Source: Trichopria drosophilae (lineage: Eukaryota; Arthropoda; Insecta; Hymenoptera; Diapriidae). From it: a stretch of 64,000 nucleotides of DNA. Below are positions 1-10,292 of this stretch, in pieces. A program made the translations under genes and the position numbers. Each line of letters begins with the position of its first letter. The first letter of the stretch is position 1. Below the pieces are notes generated by a model. That model saw only the letters and a list, made by a program, of their open reading frames with translations. It was not told where the DNA came from and did not search any database. The DNA lies in the NCBI GenBank assembly GCA_030407085.1, contig CM059582.1, forward strand, positions 135,553,001-135,617,000, written 5' to 3'.

Positions 1-400
1 TTTCCTGGATAAATTCCACAAGGAGCTGAAGTTTCTCTTCAAGGCGCTCGAAGCTTACAGAGTCGTGCGCCTTTCCTGACAGAATATCACTTGTAACATT
101 TAATGCTTTTGGGGCCGAGTGACCAACCCCAACAACATTGCGGTTGCCTGATAACGACGCCGGAGAGCCCGCTTGCTCACTCGTACCCGACGCACGCCGG
201 TACTGGGGATCCGACCCCTGCACCGTAAGCTTTTATCTACAGCTGGTCTTCCATAGTTGGTTTATTGTTCGGGGTTCCTTCCCCTAGCTAGTTCTTTGGT
301 CCGCGTCGGATATTTTATTTCTCCGATACCTTTTACCAGCATTCCCCAATCCGCCACCTGGGGACGCCCCCGTTAGAAGGAACCAGCAAGACTCCGGCGA
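1..400 (-). mobile_element. R1-clade LINE, 5' end and ORF1 start (fragment, copy A)
   Basis: On the minus strand this segment matches the 5' UTR and ORF1 start of the fuller LINE at 1958-6644: the same run around 120-250 recurs at about 6360-6500, and the same 5' leader at 260-400 recurs at 6505-6644. The ORF1 start codon lies at 252-254 and is followed within six codons by a stop, so this copy is dead. Its remaining part lies beyond the left edge. Its 5' end abuts the GT array exactly where copy B's does. Confidence 0.75.
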
Positions 401-408
401 GTGTGTGC

Positions 409-445
<37 letters not shown>

Positions 446-502
446 CGTGAGTGTGTGCGTGCGTGCGTGCATGCGTGCGTGTGTGTGTGTGTGTGTGTGT
501 GT
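401..502. repeat. (GT)n microsatellite with GCGT interruptions
   Basis: About 102 bases of alternating GT with GCGT and ATGCGT interruptions. It begins where the LINE 5' leader of copy A ends, which suggests that an AC/GT array was the insertion target. Confidence 0.95.
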
Positions 503-699
503 AATCACCCCAATACATAGCTCGAAATGCGCTACAAATACGACGTATATATAAATATGGTGCCAGTATATCGAAAATCTCAAGTTTAGGCACGCTGAAG
601 AATCGTCGTTTTTGTTTTTACCCGAGTCCATCCAAGTTTTCATTATATCAAGATAGTTGATGTGCGGAAAGTTTTTGTTTCCTGGGAGAGGTCCCTCAT

Positions 700-1957
700 C
701 TTTTATTCGCGAAGAAGTTGAAGAGGATGAAACAAGTGGCAGTATTTCCCATTATTGCTGGATAAAAAATTTATCCCGATTAGTGAGCAAGCAGTGCAGT
801 AAAAGTAAAAGTAAGAACTATATCTGCAATTGATGTCTTCACTATTTTCATAGCGATGAGAAATTCTGTGCTCATAAAATCAATTGCAGTAAAATGAATG
901 AGTATGCAGTTAAAGTTATGGAACAAAACACTTAAAATTTAAAAGTTGCGGTCGTGCGATGCAGATCCCTTTCACAATATACGCCGACACCGAGTGTCTC
1001 CTTGGTAAAGTAGAATCGGAGACAGCACCCAAGTTGGCCCATGAAGAGCATAAAATTTATAGTGTAGGATACTACCTGCATTGTAACCACAACTCGTCAT
1101 TGTCCCGATACTGCTCACACCGAGGGTCCAACTCTGCTTCCTGTTTTGCTGAGAAATTGAAGGAGTTGTCTGAGGAGGTCAATCAGGTAAAGACTCACTT
1201 TATGTAATTAATTAATTACATTATTTATTCTTGTTTAAAACATCATAACAATTATACACAATTAATACGAATTAAACACAAACTAATATAATACGCTTTA
1301 TATTTTCAATGGATACTTTTTTTTTTGTTCCAGATTTTGATGGACACGAAGCCGATGAACACCGTGAGAAGAGAATTCATTTCGGTCGGCGACGATGTGC
1401 CACATCTGCGGAAGCTCTTTTGGCGACGCTGAAGACAAAGTTCGTGATCACGATCATCTCACTGGTCAATTCCGAGGTGCTGCACATAATAATTGTAATA
1501 TTAATTATAAATTTAGTTTTAACATACCGATAATTCCACAATTGAATCGGATACGATGCTCATTTCTAAATTCGCGAAGTCACCAATTGTTTCGAATGAG
1601 ACGTGAAAGTCATTCCATGCAATATGGAAAAGTATATATCAATTATAAAGCGTGTACAAGAGACAAAGATTAAGTTCATATTTTTAGATTAAACTGCTCC
1701 CTCGAAAAGTTGGCGTCTTATTTAAATAATAAAAACAAAACTATTTTGAAAGCTCATTTTCCAGATGAACAACAATTCGAATTATTAACACGTAAAGGAA
1801 TTTTCCCCTTCGATTATGTAAAAGAAATGAGCGTTCTAAATGAACAATGTCTACCATCTCGCGACAAATTTTGTAATAAATTGTATAACTGTGATGTAAG
1901 TGAGAGTGATTATATGCATGCAGTGAATGTATGGGACACGTGTAAATGTAATTCGAT
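700..1957 (+). pseudogene. Broken family-B DNA polymerase fragment of Polinton/Maverick type
   Basis: Several frames give a linear order of pieces typical of protein-primed family-B polymerases from Polinton-like elements and related viruses. About 750-950 encodes a cysteine/histidine finger-like piece with an internal stop. From 959 comes the exonuclease motif IYADTECLL. At 1395-1540 is an endonuclease-VII/HNH-like block (CHICG ... DHDHLTG ... AAHNNCN). At 1710-1955 is the region ending LLTRKGIFPFDYVKE ... HAVNVW. Frames shift near 955 and 1365. The interval 1187-1333 starts GTAAAG after CAG and ends TTCCAG, so it may be an intron or an insertion. The reading stops at about 1957, where the 3' end of LINE copy B begins. 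The palm domain is absent, so this is an inactive relic. Confidence is good for the family, moderate for Polinton over a related virus. Confidence 0.7.
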
Positions 1958-2096
1958 GGGCGGTGCCAGCAGAAGTGCGGAGCTCTCATCCGCTAAAACC
2001 ACCGCCGCATAAGGCTGTTTTGTCCATTCCCGGGAACCGCCTTAAGGCATTACTTCCAGGAAGACAGCCTAAGCCCCGAGAGGCTCTTCACCGATA

Positions 2097-5000
2097 TCAT
2101 GGCGCATGACGGATAGGTGATGGTATTTCTATCCGTCCCTCCTCGTTTTTGCGGATAGCACTCAGCTGCTCCACGATGGACGTGGCGAGTGGGACCACTG
2201 CGTCCCATCCTTCCTGTGAGAGGAGCAGGACCCTACCCAATCGCTCGGGTGTTATTGGGTCTTCTCCAAATTTGTGCAGCGGTTTCCGCTCCTCTGCGAA
2301 CCGTGGACAGTGGAAGATGGCGTGTTCCACATCCTCGTCCACGCCAGGGCACACCGGGCACTCCGCGTTTTCGTACACGCGGATTCGATGGAGGTAGCTG
2401 CGGAAACAGCCGTGCCCAGTAAGTACCTGGGTCAGATGGAATGTGACGAATCCGTGGTCTCTGCCTGTCCACTTCGCCACATTCGGGATGAGACGGTGGG
2501 TCCAGCGCCCTTTGGCTGCTGAGTCCCATCGTTGCTGCCACTCGGCAAGTAGTCTTTCGGACCATTTGCTTTGGCCTCCCGAGACATTTGCCAATTCTTG
2601 GCCTACACTCCTAACTTCACGGTACTTTGCAGCCCTCTCAGCTGCCATTAGATCTAAGGGGGGGAATCCCGAGATTACTGAGAGGGCAATGTCGGACACG
2701 GTACGATACGCTCGGGCCACTCTTAGCGCTACTGTCCTGCAGGCCCGTCGGCAAGTGGCTCCATAGCTTTTCTTGCTTGCAATGGCGTTCGCCCAGACGG
2801 GGGCTCCGTAAAGAATTACAGAGCTCACCACTGAAGCAAGGAGGGATCGACGGTATTGTTTTGGTCCTCCTATATTGGGCATAATATACCCCAGCACGCG
2901 AGCCACTTTTAGCGCTTTTGTGCCTGCATACTGCAGATGGTCTTTGAACGACAATCGCGCGTCGAGCATAACACCAAGGTACTTAATGCTGTCTTTCGTT
3001 CTGATCCCCTTATCCTCGACCGTGAAGGTAGCGTACATTCTCTTCTTAGTACGAGAGATGAGCACCGCCTCCGTTTTCTCAGCCGCCAGGCAGAGTCCGT
3101 GGTTTCTCAACCAGCTAGCTACCACCTCAATAGCGTCATCTCCGAGGTATTGGACCTCCTCTATGGTTTTTGTGACGACGATAAGTGCAACGTCGTCGGC
3201 ATAGGCTACCATAGTCACCCCTTCTGGAAGTGATTGTTTGAGCAATCCGTCATACATGACGTTCCAGAGCAAGGGACCTAGGACCGAACCCTGCGGCACG
3301 CCTCCTGTGATGTTGTGGGAGCGCCTGCCGTCATCGGTGTCATAAAACAGGGTCCGGGCTGACAGGTAGCTAGAGATGACCCTTCTAAGGTAAATTGGTA
3401 CCTTGAGTTCTTCTAAGGCTAGCATGATGCAATCCCATCAGGCCGAGTTAAAGGCGTTCTTGATATCAAGCGTGATGATGGCACACATTCGCTTGGTATT
3501 CCGACTGCCACTGATGGCGTTAGCGGCCAACGTCTTCACCCGGTCGACTGCATCAATGGTTGAGCGACCCTTCCTGAAGCCGAACTGATTGTCGGAAAGA
3601 CCTCCAACTTTATCGATGGCTGCTTCGAGCCTGGCACATATTATCCGCTCGTACAGCTTCCCGAGAATGTCCAGCATACAAAGTGGTCGGTGTGCAGATG
3701 GTTCGTCCAAGGGTTTAGAACCCTTGTACAGCAGTACCAACCTTTGTTGCTTCCATTGCACCGGGAAGCATCCATCTTTTAGACATGCGGTAAATGTTTC
3801 CAGGAAGATACCTGGGACATCCAGCACTGCGCTCTTAACCGCCAGACCCGGGATTCCATCTATTCCCGGAGCTTTGTGTGCAGATATCCTCTTAGCAGCC
3901 ATCCTCAATTCGGTTTCAGTGACGGCTGGTGGCTCGACTGCACCAGGTTCTGCCAGCAGACCAGTACCAGTGGATCGTTCCTGTTGTTCTGGGGACAGAT
4001 GGTGGATTACTCTGTGGAGGAAGTATGGGCAAGATGGAGCATTCATTCCCTCGGGCTTGATTTTCCTCATGACCGTTTTATACGGACGGCCCCAAGGGTC
4101 CCGGTCTACCTCCTCGCAGAATTCCTGCCAGCACTTTTTTTTCGCGATCTTAATGGCAGCTTTAAGCTTCTTCCTCTTTTCTTCGTAGGCCGCCGTTAGT
4201 TGTTGGTACTGCGGTTTATGAAGAGCTCTCTGGTGCAGTCTCCTGGCTCTAAGGCACTCTCGCCGGATAGTTGCGATGTCCTCGTTCCACCAGTATACTG
4301 GCGGTCTGCCGCGAGGATTTGATTTTGCGGCCATTGAGACATCGCAAGCTGATGATATGGCCTGAGAGAGGCTTTGAGCCCTTTCTTCCGATGTTCCCTC
4401 CAACACTGTATTCTCGAGTGAGCAGATAAACATCTCAGGATCTAATGTAGACGGTGCCCATCTCTCTTTTTCCCCTTCTCTGCTGTTCCGCGCTGGCCTT
4501 TTGGTTAGCTGGAGTTGAAACACCACAGCATGATGGTCGCTGCCCGTGTATCGGTCGCTAACTTTCCATTCGTGACCCTCCCTCATCAATTTAGGGTCGA
4601 TGAAGGTAATATCAACCACGGATGCCTTATCGCCTTTGGTGTAGGTTGGCTTGGCTTCGACGTTAGCGATCTCGAGCTCCAGCGTGGCAAAGGCCTCGAG
4701 TAGGGCGCGGCCGCGTTGGTTAGTCTTCGCGCTGCCCCACTCTATTGACCAAGCGTTAAAATCTCCCCCGATTACTACTGGTAGTCGGGAGGACTTAGCA
4801 CTTTCAACAATGTCGTCCAGGGACCCTAGAAATTCTTCGTAGGTGTCGCTGGGTGGAAGGTAGCAGCTGTATAATCTTATACCAGCCACCTCCACCCATG
4901 TGAATTTCGGTAAGGGGGTGACCATCCTGTTGGATATGTGAAAATTTCCACAGACCCAGATGGCCGCTTTGCTGGTAGTGTCCCTTACCCACTTTGAATC

Positions 5001-5123
5001 CTCTAGGTCCCTGTACTGCTCACTAATGATGGAAATATCGGCCTTTTCCTCTCTGACCAGCTGGAACAGCAGATTCTGGGCCACGGCACAGTGATTGAGG
5101 TTAAGCTGGAGCACCTTAGCCAT
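2097..5123 (-). pseudogene. LINE ORF2: AP-like endonuclease and reverse transcriptase, one nonsense codon
   Basis: ORF2 nicks the target and copies the element RNA in place. Counting from the ATG at 5123, residues 1-220 form the apurinic-like endonuclease, with LNLNH near 7, GGDFNAW near 120 and GSDHHAV near 205. Reverse transcriptase follows from about 400 (HKAPGIDGIP) through FGFRKGRSTIDA and VAYADDVALIV, the YADD catalytic box near residue 640. Near residue 930 is a C-terminal CPVC...H...C zinc motif. One in-frame TGA at 3438-3440 splits it, where the second copy at 7670 has the equivalent of arginine; CGA to TGA at a CpG explains it. Otherwise the frame is open for about 1,008 codons, so the copy is young. 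The start at 5123 is preferred over the upstream ATG at 5171 because the endonuclease homology begins there and it gives the ORF1 overlap. Confidence 0.85.
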
Positions 5124-6498
5124 TGTTATTCGGTACTTCGTCCTCTTGTGCAGGCTGATGTTTAGCCGCACAGTCCACTATTTTGTGGCCCTCTTTACCA
5201 CATCGGAAGCACTGAGCTGACCGGTCGACTGAGCTCTTGCAGTTCGTTGCCATATGCCCGATCTCATGGCATCTGTAACACCGAAGAGGTATTTCTAGGA
5301 GCCGTACTCTGCAGTTCACCCAACCAACTCTCAGCCGTCCCGTCTCTAGTAGCTTCTCTGCTACTGTGGCGGGGAGTCTGACTATGGCCGCCTGAGTGCC
5401 GCAGTACGCGTCCCTAAGTTTGATGGACTCTGGGGTCACACTTTCCAGACCGGTGGCCGAGGCGAGTGCGAGTGCCACGTCGTTCGTGGTTGTGGCCTCG
5501 TCCAGGTCCGTGATCTTTATGCCTTCTATTTGGGTCAACATCTGGATGAGAGCTGACCCGTTTAGGAGAGACGCTGCCTCGGATCGGAGCTCCTCCGTTG
5601 GTACTCCGTCCTTGCCCAGTTCCAGGAGGAGGTCTCCTGCCTTCGTGCGCCGAATCCTCGTTACCCTTTCGCCCAATTTCTTGAGTCCGGGTGCAGTTTT
5701 AACCTTTCGTAGCATGTCGACGTACGAGACTCCTCCTGTCGCTTTGATCTTGATAGCATCAGGACGGTGTTGTCTCGGCCCAGTTTTATGCTCTTGATTG
5801 GGTCGCACGCCGACATTCTGTTTTGTCGCTTTTTTCCCATCTTTCCTTCCCCTTTTCACCACCGTTGCCCAGGCCTTGTCGTGCGTTCGGGCTTGCTGTT
5901 GGCGATTTTTCACGGGTGAGGAGGAAAGGTCCTTGTCCTCTGCCCCCTTTCTCAACTTTTTCTTCGCCGGCGTTGTTATCGGCGAAGGCTCTCTTCTCCC
6001 CGTGTACTCTTCTTTACGGGGCCTGCGAAAGAGAGGGGAGCTCTGGCTCGCCCCATCTTTGCCGTCGCACGCCGTTTTCGAAGGCCATGGGTTATGCCTC
6101 ACCTCGGCATAATCCCTGGTTGCCTTTAAGGTAGCTCTCGCCATATCCTTAAGCTCCTTGTGGAGATTCTTTTTGTCAAGAATGAAGTCCACAAGGCCCT
6201 TAATTCTCTCCTCCAGGACCCGGAATTTTGCCGCCTCTGGGTCCTCCCCTGCTGGTGGGTCCACCGATATGCTGCTGGAAACCTTCTGGAAGAAGGCCGC
6301 CAGACAGCCCACTCCGGTTTCCATCACCATACTGTCACTTGTAGCATCTGATGCTACAGGGGCCGAGTGACCAACCCCTGCAGCACTGCGGTTGCCTGAT
6401 ATCGACGCCGGAGAGCCCGCTTGCGCACTCGTGCCCGACGTCGGTACTGGGGATCCGACCCCTGCACCGTAAACTTCTTTCTGCCGCTGTTCTGCCAT
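5116..6498 (-). CDS. LINE ORF1: gag-like RNA-binding protein with zinc knuckles
   Basis: This 460-residue frame is intact. It begins MAEQRQKEVYGAGVG and ends eight bases into ORF2. The N-terminal half is low in order and rich in charged residues, with a lysine/arginine-rich stretch around 155-235. The region around 240-390 resembles the conserved gag-like part of R1-clade ORF1. Two CCHC zinc knuckles follow near residues 402-440: CYRCHEIGHMATNC and CFRCGKEGHKIVDC. In this clade ORF1 protein packages element RNA and targets it to the insertion site. It is preceded by a leader of about 145 bases shared with copy A. Confidence 0.85.
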   Translation of the reverse strand: MAEQRQKEVYGAGVGSPVPTSGTSAQAGSPASISGNRSAAGVGHSAPVASDATSDSMVMETGVGCLAAFFQKVSSSISVDPPAGEDPEAAKFRVLEERIKGLVDFILDKKNLHKELKDMARATLKATRDYAEVRHNPWPSKTACDGKDGASQSSPLFRRPRKEEYTGRREPSPITTPAKKKLRKGAEDKDLSSSPVKNRQQQARTHDKAWATVVKRGRKDGKKATKQNVGVRPNQEHKTGPRQHRPDAIKIKATGGVSYVDMLRKVKTAPGLKKLGERVTRIRRTKAGDLLLELGKDGVPTEELRSEAASLLNGSALIQMLTQIEGIKITDLDEATTTNDVALALASATGLESVTPESIKLRDAYCGTQAAIVRLPATVAEKLLETGRLRVGWVNCRVRLLEIPLRCYRCHEIGHMATNCKSSVDRSAQCFRCGKEGHKIVDCAAKHQPAQEDEVPNNNG

Positions 6499-6642
6499 AT
6501 TTGGTTTATTAATCGGGGTTCCTTCCCCTAGCTAGTTCTTTGGTCCGCGTCGGATATTTTATTTCTCCGATACCTTTTACCAGCATTCCCCGATCCGCCA
6601 CCTGGGGACGCGCCCGTTAGAAGGAACCAGCAAGACTCCGGC

Positions 6643-6644
<2 letters not shown>

Positions 6645-6699
<55 letters not shown>

Positions 6700-6725
6700 T
6701 GCGTGTGCGTGTGCGTGTGTGTGTT
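6645..6725. repeat. (GT)n microsatellite between two LINE copies
   Basis: About 80 bases of GT with GCGC and GCGT interruptions on the right. The 5' end of copy B lies on its left and the 3' end of copy C on its right, so both LINEs appear to have landed in the same AC/GT array in the same orientation. Confidence 0.95.
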
Positions 6726-6851
6726 TTTCCGAAGCGACGATGGAATGCTCTACCAGCCAACCCTGCTAGTCGGTGCCAGCAACAGTGCTGGGCTTGCACC
6801 TGCTAAAACCACCTCCGCTTAGACCTTCTAACACCCACACCCTTCACCCCT

Positions 6852-8250
6852 TCACCCACCCTCCTGTGAGGTGAGCAGACATTCGCCAATACCCTGAGGC
6901 GGGAGAGGTCCACCTCCCGACTGTCGGAACTGTTCCCGTTCTGCTGCGAATCTCGGGCAGTGAAACAGGGCATGGCCCACGTCTCCCTCGTCTCCAGGGC
7001 AAGCCGGGCTCTCCGCGCTTTGATAAATGCAGAAACGGTGTAAATAGCTGCCGAAACAGCCGTGCCCGGTTAGCATCTGGGACAGATGGACGGTGACATG
7101 TCAGTGTCGTCTGCCGTCCACTTCTGCCGCAGTGGGTCCATTGCTCCGAATCTGCTGTATCCCATCTTTGTTGCCACTGGTCTATGATCCTGCTGGACTT
7201 TTGGCTGACTATGCGCCTGCGTTTATCGGGTGTTGTTTGAACGGCAGCCGCACATCTAGCGTGACCCCAAGATATTGGATAGCGTACAACCTTTTCTTTG
7301 CTCGAAAGATGAGTACCGCCTCCGTTTTCTCTGCCGCCAGATCTAACCCATGGTTTCTCAACCACGTAGCTACTGCCTCTATAGCTTCATCTCTGCTAAA
7401 TTGCACATCGTCGATGGTCTTCGCTACGACGATTAGTGCAAGGTCATCTGCGAAAGCTACCATGGGCACCACGTCTAGAAATGATTGCCTGAGTAGTCCG
7501 TCATACAAGACGTTCTAGAGCAAGGGTCCCAGAACCGAGTCCTGTGGCACGCCTTCCGTGATGTTGTAGGAGTGCATTATATAGGGTCCGATCTGTTAGG
7601 TAGCTTGAGATGGCTTCTCGTAGGTAGAGCGGCACCTTCAGATCTTCGAGTGCCTGCATGATGCAATCCCACCTGGCCGAGTCGAATGCGTTCCGAATAT
7701 GCAGTGCCATGATGACACACACGCACCTGGTATTACGGCTGCCACTGATGGCATCCGTGGCTATTGCTTTCACTCGGCTGATTGCATCGATGGTTGAGCG
7801 CACCGTTCGAAAGCCGAACTGGTTGTCGGAAAGACCACCGGCATTTTCCTCCGCGATGTTTGGACTTCTCGCTGCCCCACTCCGTCGACCATGCATTAAA
7901 GCCCCCCCCCCCCGATCACTAATGGTAGTCGCGAGGTTCTTGCACTGTCGACGATGGCGTCTAGGGATCCTTGGAACTCGTCGATGGTAAGGCTGGGAGG
8001 GAAGTAGCAACTGTATAGTCTTATACCAGCCACCTCCGCCCACGTGAAGCTGGGCAGGGGATCGGCCAGCTTGTTGGATATTTGAAGATTACCACACACC
8101 TAGATGGTCTCCTTGCTGGTGAAATCATTCACCCAGCTCGGTTCACTAAGGTCTCAGCAAGCTTTGCTGATATCGGCCCTCTCTTCTCGGACCGGCTGGA
8201 AGCGGAGGTCTTGTGCCACCACACAATGATTGCGGTTTATCTGGAGTACC
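6852..8250 (-). pseudogene. Copy C ORF2 remnant
   Basis: Endonuclease pieces (LPLVIGG at about 7905) run straight into reverse transcriptase (GGLSDNQFGFRTVRSTIDA from about 7850). Most of the C-terminal endonuclease and linker, some 380 residues relative to copy B, is therefore deleted near 7850-7910, next to a run of ten Cs. A second deletion near 7200-7230 removes the thumb between LGVTLDVRLPFKQH and WQQRWDTA. FADDLALIVVAKT near 7440 keeps the catalytic aspartates. The C-terminal motif CPGDEGDVGHALFHC at about 6970-7010 remains. Frames change several times. Confidence 0.8.
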
Positions 8251-8269
8251 TTAGGCATTGTGGGTCAGA

Positions 8270-9180
8270 GCTCCAGCCTCTTGCGTTGCCTGATATTTGT
8301 CCACGCAATCCAGAATTTTGTGGCCCTCTTTACCACACCGGAAGCACGCTGCGCCAAGCGATTGACCGCATTCTTTCAATCCCTCGCCAGGTGCCCACTC
8401 TCATGGCACTTGTAACAGCGCGGAAATTCTTCACGCAATCGGACCCTGCAGTTAACCCAGCCAATTTTCGGCTTCCGCTTTTGCAGCAGCAGTGTTCGCC
8501 ACTGCGATGGGAAGCAACACATTGGCTGCCTGGGTTCCGCTATACGATCCCCTGAGCTTGATGTTCTCGGGGGTCACAGCTCCCGGCGGGGCCTCATTGA
8601 TGGCCTGCGTCACCTCCTCCCTAGTTGTGGGCTCGTCCATGTCCTTGATGGCCTTCCTTATGGGACCCTGTCTGTACGACTGCGGTCCTTTGGAGGTATT
8701 TGGTGCACACATCAGGCTTCGCAAGCTCTAGGAGCAATTCGCCTGCTTTTGTGCTCCTGATGGCGGTCACCCTTTCTCCTAGGATTCGCAGTTCTGGTGC
8801 TGCTCTAATTTTTTTAGTAAGTCCACATACGACATCTCTTCTAATGCCTTGATCTTAATGGCATCAGAGCGAGGGGGTCGAATGCCGGCTTTAGGTTCCA
8901 GCTTCCCCCTGTCGCATACCGACATTCTCCACATCCTGCGGTTGTTTTCGCTGCTCTTGTTGTTGCTGCTGCTGTTGCTACTGCTGCCACAGCTTTTCCC
9001 TTGCGCCCTTCCTCACTACTGTAGCCCAGTCCACTGTCCTGAGATGATCTGCCGCTCCTCTTCTATTCCCCTCTTCGCTTTCTTAGTCGCCGGCATCTTC
9101 TGCGGCGACGGCTCGTGGCGCTTGGGGAACTTTGGGGCCTTACGGGACAGGGGCGAGGTTTGTCCCAGCCATTTTGAATC
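8270..9180 (-). pseudogene. Copy C ORF1 remnant
   Basis: The frame 8724-8452 carries the conserved stretch ending PENIKLRGSYSGTQAANV, parallel to PESIKLRDAYCGTQAA in copy B. Zinc-knuckle remnants lie near 8290-8420 and have lost the frame. A basic segment (KMPATKKAKRGIEEE) lies at about 9050-9110. A CTG/TTG-rich run at 8955-8990 interrupts it. Confidence 0.65.
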
Positions 9181-9190
9181 AGCCATATTG

Positions 9191-9829
9191 AATTTTGAAA
9201 TTCTGACTTCAAATTCGTATTCAGTGGGCCCAAAAATATCTGGAAACGTAAATGTTCTGACGTTTATAACAAACGTTTGAATGTTTCGAGAACATTTGAA
9301 TGTTGAGACTGTCACGAACAAACCTGAAAAAATCCTCTTTTCATTAAAAGTTCTAACTTCAAGCGACTTATGGGCCGGATTAATGTCGTAAAAAATCGCA
9401 AAAAGTCGTATATTTTTTTTACATTCTACAAGGATTCACTCGAAAGTAAGAAAAAAATTTTTTTGTTTGTTTTTTGAACCATCCTAATATATATGTTATA
9501 TTAAACAAGTTGAACAGATAAATAACAAAAAATGAGATATATTTACATACAGAATGGTTTTGTAACCTCTACGTGCCCAAAGACAATATGTTATTATACA
9601 ACAATATGTAAACAATTAATATAAAATTGAATATTAAATTAATACACAATATATTAAGTACTACAAACATTTAAAAATTCTGTATCTTCGTAATACTTTT
9701 CGAAATAAAAATTTTGCGGGAATAATTTTCATGTTATATTTATCTGAAGAATTTGTGGCCAATCAAAATACACCCTTGCATGTCAGTGGCGCCACTAAAC
9801 CACGCGTATTAATGATATCATTATAACCT
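9191..9829. other. AT-rich stretch without a recognised gene
   Basis: No coding potential or clear repeat was recognised. Short inverted words occur near 9255-9300 (AACGTTTGAATGTT type), without enough length to call an element. Confidence 0.6.
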
Positions 9830-10292
9830 TGTTACAATTTAAAGTTCCACAGGAAGTCATAATGTGCTTCTTGTAAACGACTGGTGGAAGGGCTAGAAAT
9901 AAAACGCGCAATTTGATCGGCCACAAAACTAAATATCAAATTTATTCCGATCAACCGGTGACGATCCGATTGCGACGCGGACTTCCTAACCCGTCGACGT
10001 CCCGAGACGTTCTCTCTCCACCCGATCGTCACTTTTTCACATCTTAGTTCGATTTTTCAAAGTCTCGAACATTTAAATAGACTGCAACGTCATATTACAC
10101 ATCGATATTATACTATTCGTTATCGAGATCGTCACCATTTTGAAGGGCCTTTTACATAATTTTCCTAACAGGCCTGCTTCATTTTGAGAGGTACCCCTAT
10201 TCGGGTGTGCAATGGCGCAGGGAAAACCACCTTTGTGGGAAAAACCTACGCCGGGTAACGCAGTCGATAAAACATCGATTCTGTCCGTAACA
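9830..10292 (-). mobile_element. LTR (463 bp), probably a 3' LTR on the minus strand
   Basis: Read on the minus strand it begins TGTTACGGACAGAATCG at 10292 and ends TTAAATTGTAACA at 9830, giving TGTTAC/GTAACA ends. An AATAAA lies near 9955 on that strand. Immediately upstream (10293-10303) the minus strand reads a purine tract, GGGGGGAGTA, as expected for the polypurine tract of a retrotransposon. The first 216 bases recur at 12531-12746. No target duplication was found. Confidence 0.6.

Larger units (their letters stand above)
1958..6644 (-). mobile_element. Nearly full-length R1-clade non-LTR retrotransposon (copy B)
   Basis: The element reads on the minus strand: 5' leader 6499-6644, ORF1 (gag-like) 6498-5116, ORF2 (endonuclease plus reverse transcriptase) 5123-2097, then a 3' UTR to about 1958. 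ORF1 and ORF2 overlap by eight bases, the start of ORF2 reading ATGGCTAA with the TAA being the ORF1 stop. This is the type of overlap used for coupled translation in R1-group elements. The 5' end abuts a GT/AC array (6645-6725). No poly(A) tail is visible at 1958. Known R1-clade families such as Mino and Waldo insert into AC-type simple repeats, and this one looks similar, though the 3' junction in copy B is not in such a repeat and may have been lost. Confidence 0.85.
6726..9190 (-). mobile_element. Degenerate R1-clade LINE with internal deletions (copy C)
   Basis: A relative of copy B, strongly decayed. Minus-strand order: ORF1 remains about 9180-8270, ORF2 endonuclease about 8250-7900, reverse transcriptase about 7870-7210, and the C-terminal zinc region 7200-6852. 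It ends in a 3' UTR whose terminal part (about 6726-6800) resembles 1958-2010 of copy B. The 5' limit near 9190 is approximate. Confidence 0.8.

Noticed and set aside
284..643. Histidine/threonine-repeat frames over the GT array
   Set aside because: They are translations of the (GT/CA)n microsatellite and LINE leader, with no independent coding signal.
2149..4199. Plus-strand frames across the LINE ORF2 region (up to 199 codons)
   Set aside because: They are antisense shadows of the minus-strand ORF2 with GC-rich codons; no domain is recognisable.
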